From Paenibacillus rubinfantis (lineage in GTDB: Bacteria > Bacillota > Bacilli > Paenibacillales > Paenibacillaceae), in assembly GCF_001486505.1 (NCBI RefSeq), contig NZ_LN909066.1, positions 600,452 through 664,451 on the forward strand: 64,000 bases of DNA, read 5' to 3'. Of this stretch, positions 42,431 through 51,449 are shown in pieces. The notes under the pieces were generated by a model, which did no database searches, had not been told where the DNA came from, and was given only the letters and a program-made list of their open reading frames with translations. The position numbers and the translations under genes were made by a program. Position 1 is the stretch's first letter; every line of letters begins with the position of its first letter.

Positions 42431-43624
42431 ATGAACCGGAAAATCACGGCCAACTCGGATATCGGATGGCTGCGCGCCTTTACCTTTACAATATACGGAA
42501 CAAGTGTCCTTGTTTCCTCCTATTTCCCGCTATTTTACGCTCAGCTTGGATTTTCGACCAGCCAGATCGGCTTGCTGTACGCGCTGGGACCGATGATCTC
42601 CATCGCATCCAATTTGCTCTGGAGTCTAGCCAGCGACCGCTACCAAACGATCAAGAAGATTCTGTTGATCCTGTTGGTCGGTCAAATTGCGTTGACGTTT
42701 ATCCTATCCGCCTCTACGACGTTTTCCATTATCATGGCGGTGATCACGATATTTTACTTTTTCTTCTATCCGGTCTTTCCGCTATCCGACACGATCGTGA
42801 TTTCGACGGCCAAACAGCACGGCATCCATTTCATCTCCATCCGCTTATTCGGATCGTTTGGGTACGCCTTCTTTGCTCTGCTGATCGGTTACGTACTGGC
42901 TCGGATCGGCTCCTCGAATACGATGTGGGTGTCGATCGCCATCGCCGGCCTCGCGCTGGGGTTCATCCTGTTTGTGAAAGACCAACCCACATCCGTGGCG
43001 AAAATGGATCTGTCGGGCATCTGGGCCATCCTGCGGCAAAAAGAGCTGCTGTGGTTCTTTGGCTGCGTCTTCTGCTTGGCGATCGGCATGCGGATGAACG
43101 AGGCGTTTATCTCGATTAGCTTGAAGGAGCTTGGTGCGGGCGAAAATATCATCGGCTGGGCGATGCTCGCCTCGTCGCTGTCGGAAATCCCCGTGTTCAT
43201 CTACCTTAGCTTTCATGGGGAAAAATTTAAGGAGCTGCCGCTACTGCTGCTGGCCAGCCTACTGTTTGCCGTCCGGTTCCTGCTGATGGGCTTGACCGAT
43301 TCGCCTTATGGCATCCTCGCCATTCAGGCGATGCATGGCGTAACCTTTGGCATCTTCTATGTCACAGCCATCCGCATGCTTACCCGGCTGATTCCCGACG
43401 AATTCCGGGCGACCGGCATGGCCTTGTACACCATCGTCTGGTCCAGTTTGGCCGGACTGCTCAGCGGGACCTTCGGCGGCGTAATGTTCGAACAGCTCGG
43501 TCGGCATCCGTTCTATCTGACCGCGATGGGCGCGGCGCTGGTCGCGTTCGTTGGGTTCGCGAGCCGTTATTTTCAGAAGGGGCCGGGAGAGCACACCCCC
43601 TCGAAATTCGATCATACAGCCTAA
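42431..43624 (+). CDS. MFS transporter
   Basis: About 397 residues, 12 hydrophobic helices (LRAFTFTIYGTSVLVSSYFPLFYAQLGFSTSQIGLL; SLASDRYQTIKK in loop 2-3). It resembles MFS_1-like/nucleoside-H+ or LacY-like transporters, substrate unknown. The ATG at 42431 follows GGAG by 12 bases; an upstream in-frame extension to 42329 has weaker support. Confidence 0.83.
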   Translation: MNRKITANSDIGWLRAFTFTIYGTSVLVSSYFPLFYAQLGFSTSQIGLLYALGPMISIASNLLWSLASDRYQTIKKILLILLVGQIALTFILSASTTFSIIMAVITIFYFFFYPVFPLSDTIVISTAKQHGIHFISIRLFGSFGYAFFALLIGYVLARIGSSNTMWVSIAIAGLALGFILFVKDQPTSVAKMDLSGIWAILRQKELLWFFGCVFCLAIGMRMNEAFISISLKELGAGENIIGWAMLASSLSEIPVFIYLSFHGEKFKELPLLLLASLLFAVRFLLMGLTDSPYGILAIQAMHGVTFGIFYVTAIRMLTRLIPDEFRATGMALYTIVWSSLAGLLSGTFGGVMFEQLGRHPFYLTAMGAALVAFVGFASRYFQKGPGEHTPSKFDHTA

Positions 43625-43667
43625 GGAAGAGGCGAAGGGCCATAACGGCGCTTCGCCTCTTCCTTTG
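43623..43667 (+). terminator. Terminator after MFS gene
   Basis: AAGGAAGAGGCGAAG (43623-43637) pairs perfectly with CTTCGCCTCTTCCTT (43651-43665). Confidence 0.8.
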
Positions 43668-43758
43668 ATCCCCTGTTCAAAGGACAGGACTTCCTATATA
43701 ATAGTTATTATCAGATGATAGTACCTGGTATTAAATATGATAAAGCAGGTGAACACGC

Positions 43759-44406
43759 ATGGATTTCGCTTTGTTCCAGGACATACTTAAAACCCGTCGC
43801 AGTATCCGGGAATTTACCGAAGAACCCGTCAGCCTCTCCGATATCGAGGAGCTTATCGACTGCGCCCGTTACGCGCCCAGCGATACGAATTCGCAAACCT
43901 GGGAGTTCATCGTTGTCGTGAACGCCGACAAAATCAAACAGATCGAAAACTTCACCTGGGACCGCCTGCATGAAACGGCAGCGCGCGCCGCGGAGCAAGG
44001 GCTGGAGCGGGAAGCCAAGCTGCTCGTGAAGTCGTTTGGCCCTTACGCGACCGCCTTCTCCGGTGCGCCGGCATTAATCGTGTGTTTGTCCACCCCGTAT
44101 ACGTCCAAATTCCGCGAGAAGATCTTTGATCCCATCGCTTTCGTGGCTCCCGAGGTCTGGGAAGAAGAAGGACTGAAAAGCAGCTGTCTGGCCGCGCAAA
44201 ACCTGATGCTCGCTGCACATGCCAAAGGACTCGCCACTTGTCCGATGACCGGACCGGTGCTGCTGGCCGAAGACAAACTGCGCGAGTATCTCGACATCCC
44301 GGAAGACCGCGGAGTGAACATGGTGATCGCGCTGGGCCATCCGGCGATTTCGCCAAAGGCAGTTCCCCGGAAGGAAGTTGCCGAGATCCTGCGGATCGTT
44401 GATTAA
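43759..44406 (+). CDS. Nitroreductase-family flavoprotein
   Basis: 215 residues. FMN-binding signature RRSIREFTEEPVS near residue 13, ARYAPSDTNSQTWEF, and the C-terminal ATCPMTGPVLLAEDKLREYLDIPED and VNMVIALGHPA. It transfers electrons from NAD(P)H to nitro compounds, quinones or flavins. AGGTGA precedes the ATG. Confidence 0.9.
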   Translation: MDFALFQDILKTRRSIREFTEEPVSLSDIEELIDCARYAPSDTNSQTWEFIVVVNADKIKQIENFTWDRLHETAARAAEQGLEREAKLLVKSFGPYATAFSGAPALIVCLSTPYTSKFREKIFDPIAFVAPEVWEEEGLKSSCLAAQNLMLAAHAKGLATCPMTGPVLLAEDKLREYLDIPEDRGVNMVIALGHPAISPKAVPRKEVAEILRIVD

Positions 44407-44415
44407 TACCACGCA

Positions 44416-44464
44416 AAAAGAGAGGCTTATTTTCAGCAACATGCTGGAAATAAGCCTCTTTCTG
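44416..44464. terminator. Bidirectional terminator
   Basis: AGAGGCTTATTT and AAATAAGCCTCT form the stem, with an inner CAGCA/TGCTG hairpin, between convergent genes. Confidence 0.8.
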
Positions 44465-44472
44465 ATCTAGCC

Positions 44473-45360
44473 TTAGGACAAGCGGCCGTAAGCCTTGAGC
44501 GTCTTCAAATTCTCTACGGTCAGCCAACCGCGCCATTCCTGCTCGCCGGCCGGGCTGACCGCCGGAAACGTAAGCGCCCAGCCGCCATCCTCCTGTTGGG
44601 TGCTCAGCAACCAATCCAAATGCTTCTCGACATCTTGCTCCGACACGAGCTTTGCCGCATAACTTTCCGGCGTTGGTGCATAATCCAGCACTTTGTGAAC
44701 GTACCCCTCCGCCAACGGGTTGGTCTCGATCCCGTTAGGTCCCGTTAACCATGCATCCAACCTGGATAAAGCCTTCCCCGCCCGATCCCGATCCGGCACA
44801 TGCTGCAGGAAGGAGATCCACTGAACGGCGTCATGATAATCTCCGGGAAGGCCTTGCTCCACGTTTTCCCACAGGAAGGAGACGTTCTTTTGGAACCAAT
44901 CCTCAAGTAAAAAGTCAGTGCGTTCCTGTTGCTCCAGCAGCATGCCGATGATGCTTCCGGTCGGGTTGATCGAGGGGACTCCGTCCTGCTCGGTTGTCCA
45001 CCACGGCGCATGCGGATATCGGTTTACTTCCGTTGTGGCCCGCGGCAAACCGCCGCCCGGCAGCGTCAAACTTCGCAAATAACGGATTCCCCCGTCCAGC
45101 AGATCCGATCCAAATCCTCCGACGTCGCGAATCACCAGCAGTGCGGTTTCAGTAGCCACCGGCTGACTGTGCGGGCCGCGCATATCCGGCTCCAGCGCAT
45201 GGCCAAAACCGCCATCCTCGTTCTGGTACGGTCGAAGCGCCCGAAGCACCTCCTCCGCGGCCCCTCCTTCAAAATGGTAAGCAAACCGCTTGCGGTCCAA
45301 CAGACGGGCATGCGAATAAATAAACGAACCGGCCCGTTCCAACGCGTCCCGTTCTCTCAT
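44473..45360 (-). CDS. Prenyltransferase/squalene-cyclase repeat-like protein
   Basis: 295 residues, alpha/alpha-barrel-like. Two QW-type repeats are seen: PYQNEDGGFGHALEPD (about 45-60) and STQQEDGGWALTFP (about 262-275). No DXDD cyclisation motif or zinc ligands of protein prenyltransferases were recognised, so the activity is open. It lies upstream of the VOC protein gene stop by 21 bases, possibly in one transcript with VOC and WYL regulator genes. Confidence 0.65.
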   Translation of the reverse strand: MRERDALERAGSFIYSHARLLDRKRFAYHFEGGAAEEVLRALRPYQNEDGGFGHALEPDMRGPHSQPVATETALLVIRDVGGFGSDLLDGGIRYLRSLTLPGGGLPRATTEVNRYPHAPWWTTEQDGVPSINPTGSIIGMLLEQQERTDFLLEDWFQKNVSFLWENVEQGLPGDYHDAVQWISFLQHVPDRDRAGKALSRLDAWLTGPNGIETNPLAEGYVHKVLDYAPTPESYAAKLVSEQDVEKHLDWLLSTQQEDGGWALTFPAVSPAGEQEWRGWLTVENLKTLKAYGRLS

Positions 45361-45381
45361 CTAACCCTCGTCCCTTCTTCT

Positions 45382-45804
45382 TTAGGCTTCGAATACCCAC
45401 GCAGGATTAAATACAATCTCCCATAAATGCCCATCGGGATCTTGAAAATACCCCGAGTACCCGCCCCAAAACGTCTCGTGGGGCGGAACGACGATCGTGG
45501 CTCCCGCCGTATGGGCTTGCTCCATGACCTCGTCGACTTCCGCTTGGCTCGCCACATTATGACCTAGCGTAAACTCCGTTGGACTTGGCGCATGGAGCGT
45601 TAACCCGGTGTCATGAGCGATGTCCGCCCGCTTCCAAAGCGCCAGCTTCAGTCCCGATTGCAAATCGAAAAAGGCGACCGCTCCATGCTCAAACTCTTGG
45701 CCAACGATCCCCTCCGTCGCCCAGCCTAGTCCATCTCGATAAAACCGGACCGCTCTTTCCAAATCCGCTACACCTAACGTCAACACCGTCATTCTAGGTT
45801 TCAT
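45382..45804 (-). CDS. VOC-family (glyoxalase-like) protein
   Basis: 140 residues. The paired beta-alpha-beta-beta-beta units of the VOC fold are visible: VLTLGVADLERAVRFYRDGLGW and the end GYSGYFQDPDGHLWEIVFNP. The metal-ligand positions are partly conserved (Glu at HLWEI). GGAGG lies 9 bases before ATG 45804. Could be a bleomycin/fosfomycin-resistance-like or metabolic lyase; substrate unknown. Confidence 0.85.
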   Translation of the reverse strand: MKPRMTVLTLGVADLERAVRFYRDGLGWATEGIVGQEFEHGAVAFFDLQSGLKLALWKRADIAHDTGLTLHAPSPTEFTLGHNVASQAEVDEVMEQAHTAGATIVVPPHETFWGGYSGYFQDPDGHLWEIVFNPAWVFEA

Positions 45805-45877
45805 TCCTACACCCTCCGTTCTTTTCGTATTCACACGTCTCGGGTTTAGACCGGCGTTACGCAATAACCGGCGGCTT

Positions 45878-46824
45878 CTAAGTCCGATACAGTTCAGCCA
45901 GCTCCGCGGCCCGCTGATGCAGCTCCTCACGCAACGCTTGGGGCTCGAGGACTTCCGCATCCCGACCAAGACTAAAGAAGTAGGAGACCGCCCAATTCCA
46001 CTCTGTGCCCGGCAAGGTACAGTCGAGCCGCCATTCCGCTTCCTCCACCTGTTGCACCTCCTGGCCGAAATGCGGATCCTGCTCGGCCAACAGCGAACCG
46101 CGATACGTGAGTTTCACGCGCAGCCGGAAATCCTCCCTCACCGCTGCCTCCGAGTGAGGGCTCCCTTGGTCGACCTCTCCCCTTTCGGCATCCACATCCG
46201 GTGGGGGAGAGGTCTCGGCCGCCTCGACAAAGCGATCGACGCGGAACGTTCGCTTCTCCCCGTGCTCCAGCGACTCGGCTTCGCAATACCAGAAGCCGTG
46301 CGCGGCGTACACGCGCAGCGGCTTCAACGTCAGCTGCCGGCGATAATTCAGCGAGCGGTACTCCGCTCGGATCCATTTCCCGCCGGCGGCATAAGCCATC
46401 AAGGCGCTGAGGAACGGCGCCTGGATTCCGCGCTCCGGCACCTCCATCTCCACGTGCCGGAGCAATGGAGCAATTTGCCCCAGCATCTGCTCGGGCAAAG
46501 CGGAACGGATCTTGTCGGTGACGGTCCATTTCGCCTTGCGGAAGGGACCGTCGGCGTATTTGCCCATGTCGTCCAAAGCCAGCAGGACGGTCAGTGCCTC
46601 GCCGGCGTCGAGCTGCAGCGGCGGCAGCCGGAAGCCGTCCATGAGGCGGTAGCCGCCGCCCGGACCTGGAAGCGCAACCAATGGAATGCCGATTTCCCCC
46701 AAAGCCTGCATGTCGCGTAGCACCGTCCGCTTGGACACCTCCAGCTTGTCCGCCAAGGATTGCGCGGTCTCTGGGCGCTGCTGCAAGGCCATGACAATCG
46801 CCATCATCCGGTCCATTCGCTTCA
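45878..46824 (-). CDS. YafY-type transcriptional regulator with WYL domain
   Basis: 315 residues. An N-terminal HTH (RMMAIVMALQQRPETAQSLADKLEVSKRTVLRDMQALGEIGIPL) is followed by a WYL domain (about 140-220: WIRAEYRSLNYRRQLTLKPLRVYAAHGFWYCEAE) and a WCX-like C-terminal region (PHFGQEVQQVEE...). WYL domains sense nucleic-acid or small ligands. It lies 73 bases upstream of the VOC gene and may control it. The ATG at 46824 is preferred for homology. Confidence 0.87.
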
Positions 46825-46940
46825 TCGCTACGGTTCCCCTCCCGTTAAGCTCACTATAACAAAGCATTGGTGACAACTGAATGTCACCATTTGATTTCCT
46901 CATCCGCACTCGAGTTACGGTTCACTTCCCGATAGGTATA

Positions 46941-46972
46941 CAAAAAAACACAGCCCTATAAAGAGCTGTGCC
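46941..46972 (-). terminator. Terminator after cold-shock gene
   Basis: CACAGC (46949-46954) pairs with GCTGTG (46965-46970); seven T follow on the minus strand. Confidence 0.75.
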
Positions 46973-47029
46973 TTTCATTATCGCGCTTGGAACCAAACTT
47001 TATAAGTGATCCGTTAAACGGAAGTGATC

Positions 47030-47227
47030 TTATAATTTGATTACGTTAGCAGCTTGAGGACCACGGTTACCGTCAGTGATTTCGAACTCAACGGCTTGGC
47101 CTTCTTCTAGAGTTTTGAAACCTTCGCCTTGAATCGCGGAGAAGTGTACGAATACGTCTTCGCCACCTTCAACTTGGATGAAGCCATAGCCTTTTTCTGC
47201 GTTAAACCATTTAACTGTACCTTTCAA
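47030..47227 (-). CDS. csp: Cold-shock protein (CspA family)
   Basis: 65 residues with RNP1 KGYGFIQ and RNP2 VFVHFSAI, the full cold-shock domain that binds single-stranded RNA/DNA. The sequence ends GPQAANVIKL. A leader of about 40 bases follows the TATAAT box and a TAGGAGG site sits before the ATG. Confidence 0.94.
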   Translation of the reverse strand: MKGTVKWFNAEKGYGFIQVEGGEDVFVHFSAIQGEGFKTLEEGQAVEFEITDGNRGPQAANVIKL

Positions 47228-47273
47228 ATGAACAACCTCCTAAAAATAATCGTCATCTTTGACGAATACCCAT

Positions 47274-47302
47274 ATTATACTCTATGCCCACCGACAATGC
47301 AA
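47274..47302 (-). promoter_or_regulatory. Promoter of the cold-shock gene
   Basis: Minus strand: TTGCAT (47302-47297), 17-base spacer, TATAAT (47279-47274). Confidence 0.55.
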
Positions 47303-47463
47303 CGTGTCAGTTCGCCCAATCCTTTTGGAGCTGAAACCCGCGTCAGAACGTACGGTTTCATTTGCTTTCCTCGGGGGCGTGAGTTATCATTTTACATAAA
47401 ATATTACCATTTCTCCGCGGGTTTCATACCTGCGAGCCGAAGCCAAAGATTGGAGAACGTCAG

Positions 47464-47697
47464 ATGATCAAAAAACACGAAATATACAAAAAAGACAAAT
47501 GGAATATGATGACGGTAGAGGTTCAAGGAAAATACATCGTTCTCCGTGAAATTTCCGACCAATGGGGCGAGGAGTCGCATACGTTCCTCAGCCGCCCTGC
47601 CTTGATGGATTGGGTGAAACGCCGGTTCCCGAAAGAGGAATATGCCGGTAACGAGGCGGAATGGGATGAGATCATGAACGCCTTTAAACAGGTTTAA
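47464..47697 (+). CDS. Small conserved-type protein, unknown function
   Basis: 77 residues, mixed alpha/beta, soluble (MIKKHEIYKKDKWNMMTVEVQGKYIVLREISDQWGEESHTFLSRPALMDW... in segments). GGAG lies about 8 bases before the ATG. No domain recognised. Confidence 0.6.
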   Translation: MIKKHEIYKKDKWNMMTVEVQGKYIVLREISDQWGEESHTFLSRPALMDWVKRRFPKEEYAGNEAEWDEIMNAFKQV

Positions 47698-47739
47698 GCC
47701 GCTGTCTGGGCCATTCTTGTATGAAACGGAGCAATACTT

Positions 47740-47913
47740 ATGATGGATAGTTCCAACCTTCTGATCTTCATTATTTGCGCATTTGCGCTTGGCCTTGTGG
47801 TCATCCTGAACAAGGACCGGCTGCAGCCACGCCTTAGGCGCGGCCTGGCTCTCGTCTCCGTCGTGATGATCGTGGTGGCGTTTGGGCTGATGATTTACAG
47901 CTTCCTTGCTTGA
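47740..47913 (+). CDS. Small two-helix membrane protein, unknown
   Basis: 57 residues: helix 1 LLIFIICAFALGLVVIL, a basic loop (NKDRLQPRLRRG), helix 2 LALVSVVMIVVAFGLMIYSFL. GGAG lies about 9 bases before the first ATG. It follows the small soluble protein gene by 42 bases. Confidence 0.55.
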   Translation: MMDSSNLLIFIICAFALGLVVILNKDRLQPRLRRGLALVSVVMIVVAFGLMIYSFLA

Positions 47914-48171
47914 TCCCCTATATTTCCCACAGCAGGCGGCCATACTAGGAAAATGCCCGAAATCCCCAGCCGGATCCTTGGCTCCCGCCGGGGATTAGGG
48001 CTCCCTAAACAATGATGGGAGGTTCTTTCCGGTATGCGACCTATACGCAAGCGTATCCCCCGTGCGATTCCCCTGCTGTTGACCGGCTGTCTGCTGGCTG
48101 CCGCATTTCCGGGCAGCGCGGCGATGGGCCGGCCTGAATTATCATCTTACCCAACCCAAAGGAGGATTCCG

Positions 48172-49962
48172 ATGAGCACTGTATTGAAACGTTCCGAAGT
48201 ACCGCAGGAGAATACATGGAAACTGCAGGATTTGTTCGCCAACCAAGCGGCTTGGGACAAATCGTACAACGAACTTAAGGCGCTGAAGGATAAAGCGGCT
48301 GAATTCGAAGGCAAGCTCACCCATGCGGAGAGCATCAAATCCGTTTTCGAGCTGGAAGACGAGTTGTCTTTACAAATCGAGCGGCTTTACGTTTACGCCC
48401 ATCTTAATCATGATGAGGATACAACCAACCCTACATATCAGGCCCTGGTGCAAAAAGCGAAAAAATTAAGCGTGGAAGTCAGCGAGGCCTTGTCTTTTAT
48501 TACCCCGGAAATTCTGGCTTTGCCCGAGCAGGAGCTCGACAAGCTCATTAACGATCCAACGCTTGCGGATTACAAATTCACCTTGCAGGAGATTAAACGC
48601 GAGAAAGCGCATGTGCTGAGTAAAACGGAAGAAGCGCTGCTCGCTCAGGTTGGCAATTTGTCGCAAGCGCCGCAGCAAATTTTCGGGATGATCAACAACG
48701 CCGATATGAAATTCCCGAAAATCAAGGACGAAAACGGGAACGAAGTCGATTTGACTCACGGCAGCTACATTCAATTCCTGGAGAACCCAAACCGCGAAGT
48801 ACGCGAGCGGGCGTTCAAAGCCGTTTATGAAACCTATCGCAAGCAAAAGAATACGATCGCAGCTACATTAAGCTCCAATGTGAACAAAAACATGTTTTAT
48901 TCGCGGGTCCGCAAATACCCATCCGTGCTGGAAATGTCTCTTTATGGCGACAACATTCCGAAGGAAGTGTATACGAACCTGATTGATGCCGTGCATGAGA
49001 GCCTGCCGCTCCTGCAACGTTATATGAAGCTGCGCAAGAAGCTGCTGGGCGTTGACGAGCTGCATATGTACGATCTGTTCGCCCCACTGGTCGAGGAGTA
49101 CAAGTGGGATATCTCCTATGACGATGCGAAGAAAATGGTCGAGGAAGGGCTGCAGCCGCTCGGCGAGGATTACCTGAAGGTGCTGCGCGAAGGCTTCGAC
49201 AACCGTTGGATCGACGTCTACGAGAACGAAGGCAAACGTACCGGCGCTTACAGCTGGGGCGCCTACGGCACCCATCCTTATGTGCTGCTCAACCACAAGG
49301 ATAATCTGAACAGCATGTTTACGTTGGCGCATGAGATGGGCCACGCGCTGCATTCCTATTTTTCGGATGAAGCCTTGAAATATCGGGATGCGCAGTACAC
49401 GATCTTCCTGGCGGAAGTCGCCTCGACGACCAACGAAGCGCTGCTGATGGATTATCTGCTCAAGAAATCCACCGATCCGAAGCAAAAGCTGTACCTGCTC
49501 ACCTACTATGCCGATCAGTTCCGGACGACGTTATTCCGGCAAACGATGTTCGCCGAATTCGAGAAGCTCATTCACGAGCGCGCCGAAGCCGGGGAGTCGT
49601 TGACACCGCAGGAGCTGTCGGAGATTTACTACGATCTGAACGTGAAATACCACGGCAAAGACATGGTCGTGGACCAAGACATCGAGATGGAATGGGCGCG
49701 GATTCCTCATTTTTACACGAGCTTTTACGTCTACAAATACGCAACGGGCTTCTCCGCGGCGACGAGCTTCTCGAAGCAAATTCTCGAGGAAGGCCAACCG
49801 GCGGTCGACCGTTACCTCGGCTTCTTGAAGAGCGGTGGCAGCGACTATTCGATTAATATCCTGAAAAAAGCCGGCGTTGACATGTCCTCTCCGGAGCCGA
49901 TTCGCGAAGCGATGAGCGTGTTCGAGAACGTCATCGCGCAAATGGAACAATTGACGAACTAA
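48172..49962 (+). CDS. pepF: Oligoendopeptidase F (M3 family)
   Basis: 596 residues from the preferred ATG, with AAAGGAGG 6 bases upstream. The zinc motif is FTLAHEMGHALHSYF with a downstream Glu in LAEVASTTNEALL; N-terminal M3 lobe contains SEVPQENTWKLQDLF. It degrades short oligopeptides in the cytoplasm. The same frame continues upstream to an ATG at 48034 with its own GGGAGG site, adding 46 residues that look like a lipoprotein signal (IPLLLTGCLLAAAFPGSAA). See findings. Confidence 0.9.
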   Translation: MSTVLKRSEVPQENTWKLQDLFANQAAWDKSYNELKALKDKAAEFEGKLTHAESIKSVFELEDELSLQIERLYVYAHLNHDEDTTNPTYQALVQKAKKLSVEVSEALSFITPEILALPEQELDKLINDPTLADYKFTLQEIKREKAHVLSKTEEALLAQVGNLSQAPQQIFGMINNADMKFPKIKDENGNEVDLTHGSYIQFLENPNREVRERAFKAVYETYRKQKNTIAATLSSNVNKNMFYSRVRKYPSVLEMSLYGDNIPKEVYTNLIDAVHESLPLLQRYMKLRKKLLGVDELHMYDLFAPLVEEYKWDISYDDAKKMVEEGLQPLGEDYLKVLREGFDNRWIDVYENEGKRTGAYSWGAYGTHPYVLLNHKDNLNSMFTLAHEMGHALHSYFSDEALKYRDAQYTIFLAEVASTTNEALLMDYLLKKSTDPKQKLYLLTYYADQFRTTLFRQTMFAEFEKLIHERAEAGESLTPQELSEIYYDLNVKYHGKDMVVDQDIEMEWARIPHFYTSFYVYKYATGFSAATSFSKQILEEGQPAVDRYLGFLKSGGSDYSINILKKAGVDMSSPEPIREAMSVFENVIAQMEQLTN

Positions 49963-49987
49963 CGTACATTGGCCGATGGCTACCACA

Positions 49988-50022
49988 AAATCCCTTGCCC
50001 TTTGCGGACAAGGGATTTTATA
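49988..50022 (+). terminator. Hairpin between pepF and LapA genes
   Basis: AAATCCCTTG pairs with CAAGGGATTT, followed by TATA. Weak T run, so possibly an attenuator. Confidence 0.55.
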
Positions 50023-50047
50023 CTGTCCTAGAAGGAGGTGTACCCTC

Positions 50048-50431
50048 ATGAAAATTCAATGGTCCCTGATTCTGGCCTTGATCTTCGCTTTGATCACCGC
50101 CGTGTTTGCCGTGATCAACGTGGATCCGGTGCAGGTGAATTTGCTGTTTGGCTCGGTCAGCCTTCCGCTGATTTTGCTGATTCTCGGCAGTACGCTGCTC
50201 GGCGGCATCATCGTTGGTTCGTTTGGCATTTACCGCGGCTACCGACTGCAGCGCGAAGTCAAAAGCTTGCACGCCAAGCTTGTACATATCCAGGAGGCAA
50301 CCGGATATATTTTTCCGGAACCGGAGAAACCGGAGCGCGGTAAGAAGAAGAAATCCGCTGAAAACGAAACGCAATCCGAAAACGAAACTGAATCGGTGAA
50401 GGAGGACTCCCATGAATATTCAACCGAATGA
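50048..50431 (+). CDS. LapA-family (DUF1049) small membrane protein
   Basis: 127 residues. Two hydrophobic helices (LILALIFALITAVFAVINVD and LILLILGSTLLGGIIVGSFGIYRGYR) and a charged tail rich in Glu, Lys and Asn. The pattern INVDPVQVNLLFGSVSLPLILLILGSTLLG is DUF1049/LapA. It is preceded by AAGGAGGTG. The end overlaps the start of the M42 gene by 20 bases. Confidence 0.83.
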   Translation: MKIQWSLILALIFALITAVFAVINVDPVQVNLLFGSVSLPLILLILGSTLLGGIIVGSFGIYRGYRLQREVKSLHAKLVHIQEATGYIFPEPEKPERGKKKKSAENETQSENETESVKEDSHEYSTE

Positions 50432-51449
50432 AACCTATATGTTAAATTTACTGAAAACCCTGCTGGATACGCCTAGCCCCAGCGGGTTTACACACGGCAT
50501 CATGTCGCTGATCCAACGTGAAGCCGATGCTTTGGGTGTGCCTTGCAGCTTCAATGAAAAAGGCGGCGCTCTCCTGACCCTGCCCGGCCGCGATTCATCG
50601 CGGCGCATCGCGCTCAGCGCACACGTCGATACGTTAGGCGCCATGGTGCGCGCCATCCGTCCAAACGGCACGCTGGCAATCACCTCGGTGGGCGGGTTCA
50701 TGATGCATAGTATCGAGAACGAATACTGCCAAATCCACACCCGCAGCGGCCGGGTCTATACCGGTACGATTCTGTCGACCCACCCTTCCGTTCACGTCTA
50801 CAGCGACGCCCGCGAGATCAAACGCGAAGAGATGAACATGGAGGTACGGATCGACGAGGTCGTAGAAAATAAAGAGGACGTGCTGAAGCTGGGCATTGGC
50901 GTTGGCGACTTCATTTCGTTTGATGCCCGCGCAGTCGTCACGTCTAGCGGGTACATCAAGTCCCGCCATCTGGACGATAAAGCAAGCGTCGCCGCCCTGT
51001 TTGGGCTCATCGAATCGAGCCGCCGCGAAGGCTGGACGCCGCGGCATGACCTCGTGTTCCTCATCTCCAATTATGAGGAAGTGGGGCACGGCGCCTCCTG
51101 GATTCCCGACGGCGTCAACGAAATGATCGCCGTCGACATGGGCGCCATGGGTGATGATTTAAGCTGCAAAGAGACCGACGTCTCGATTTGCGCGAAGGAC
51201 TCCTCCGGCCCGTACGACTATGAGATGACCAGCCGGCTGATCGAGCTTGCCCAAGGCCTGGGTATTCCGCATGCGGTGGATATTTATCCGCACTACGGTT
51301 CTGATGCCTCGGCAGCGCTGCACGGCGGCCACAATATCCGCGCCGCCCTCATCGGACCAGGCGTGCACGCCTCGCACGCTATGGAGCGGACCCATAAGCT
51401 GGCGGTCATTAATACGACCCGCCTGTTAGCGGCTTATGTTGCCGATTAA
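50412..51449 (+). CDS. M42-family metallopeptidase (glutamyl aminopeptidase-like)
   Basis: 345 residues. Metal ligands and catalytic acids: ALSAHVDTLGAMV, KSRHLDDKASVAALF, SNYEEVGHGAS, IAVDMGAMGDD and HASHAMERTH near the C-terminus. The family cleaves N-terminal residues from peptides in large tetrahedral dodecamers. It shares overlaps with the LapA gene before and the glycosidase gene after. Confidence 0.92.
   Translation: MNIQPNETYMLNLLKTLLDTPSPSGFTHGIMSLIQREADALGVPCSFNEKGGALLTLPGRDSSRRIALSAHVDTLGAMVRAIRPNGTLAITSVGGFMMHSIENEYCQIHTRSGRVYTGTILSTHPSVHVYSDAREIKREEMNMEVRIDEVVENKEDVLKLGIGVGDFISFDARAVVTSSGYIKSRHLDDKASVAALFGLIESSRREGWTPRHDLVFLISNYEEVGHGASWIPDGVNEMIAVDMGAMGDDLSCKETDVSICAKDSSGPYDYEMTSRLIELAQGLGIPHAVDIYPHYGSDASAALHGGHNIRAALIGPGVHASHAMERTHKLAVINTTRLLAAYVAD

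Noticed and set aside
45895..46720. 267-residue plus-strand frame
   Set aside because: Antisense to the WYL regulator gene; typical GC-rich shadow.
48466..49485. Long minus-strand frames inside pepF
   Set aside because: Shadow frames of a strongly supported M3 peptidase gene.
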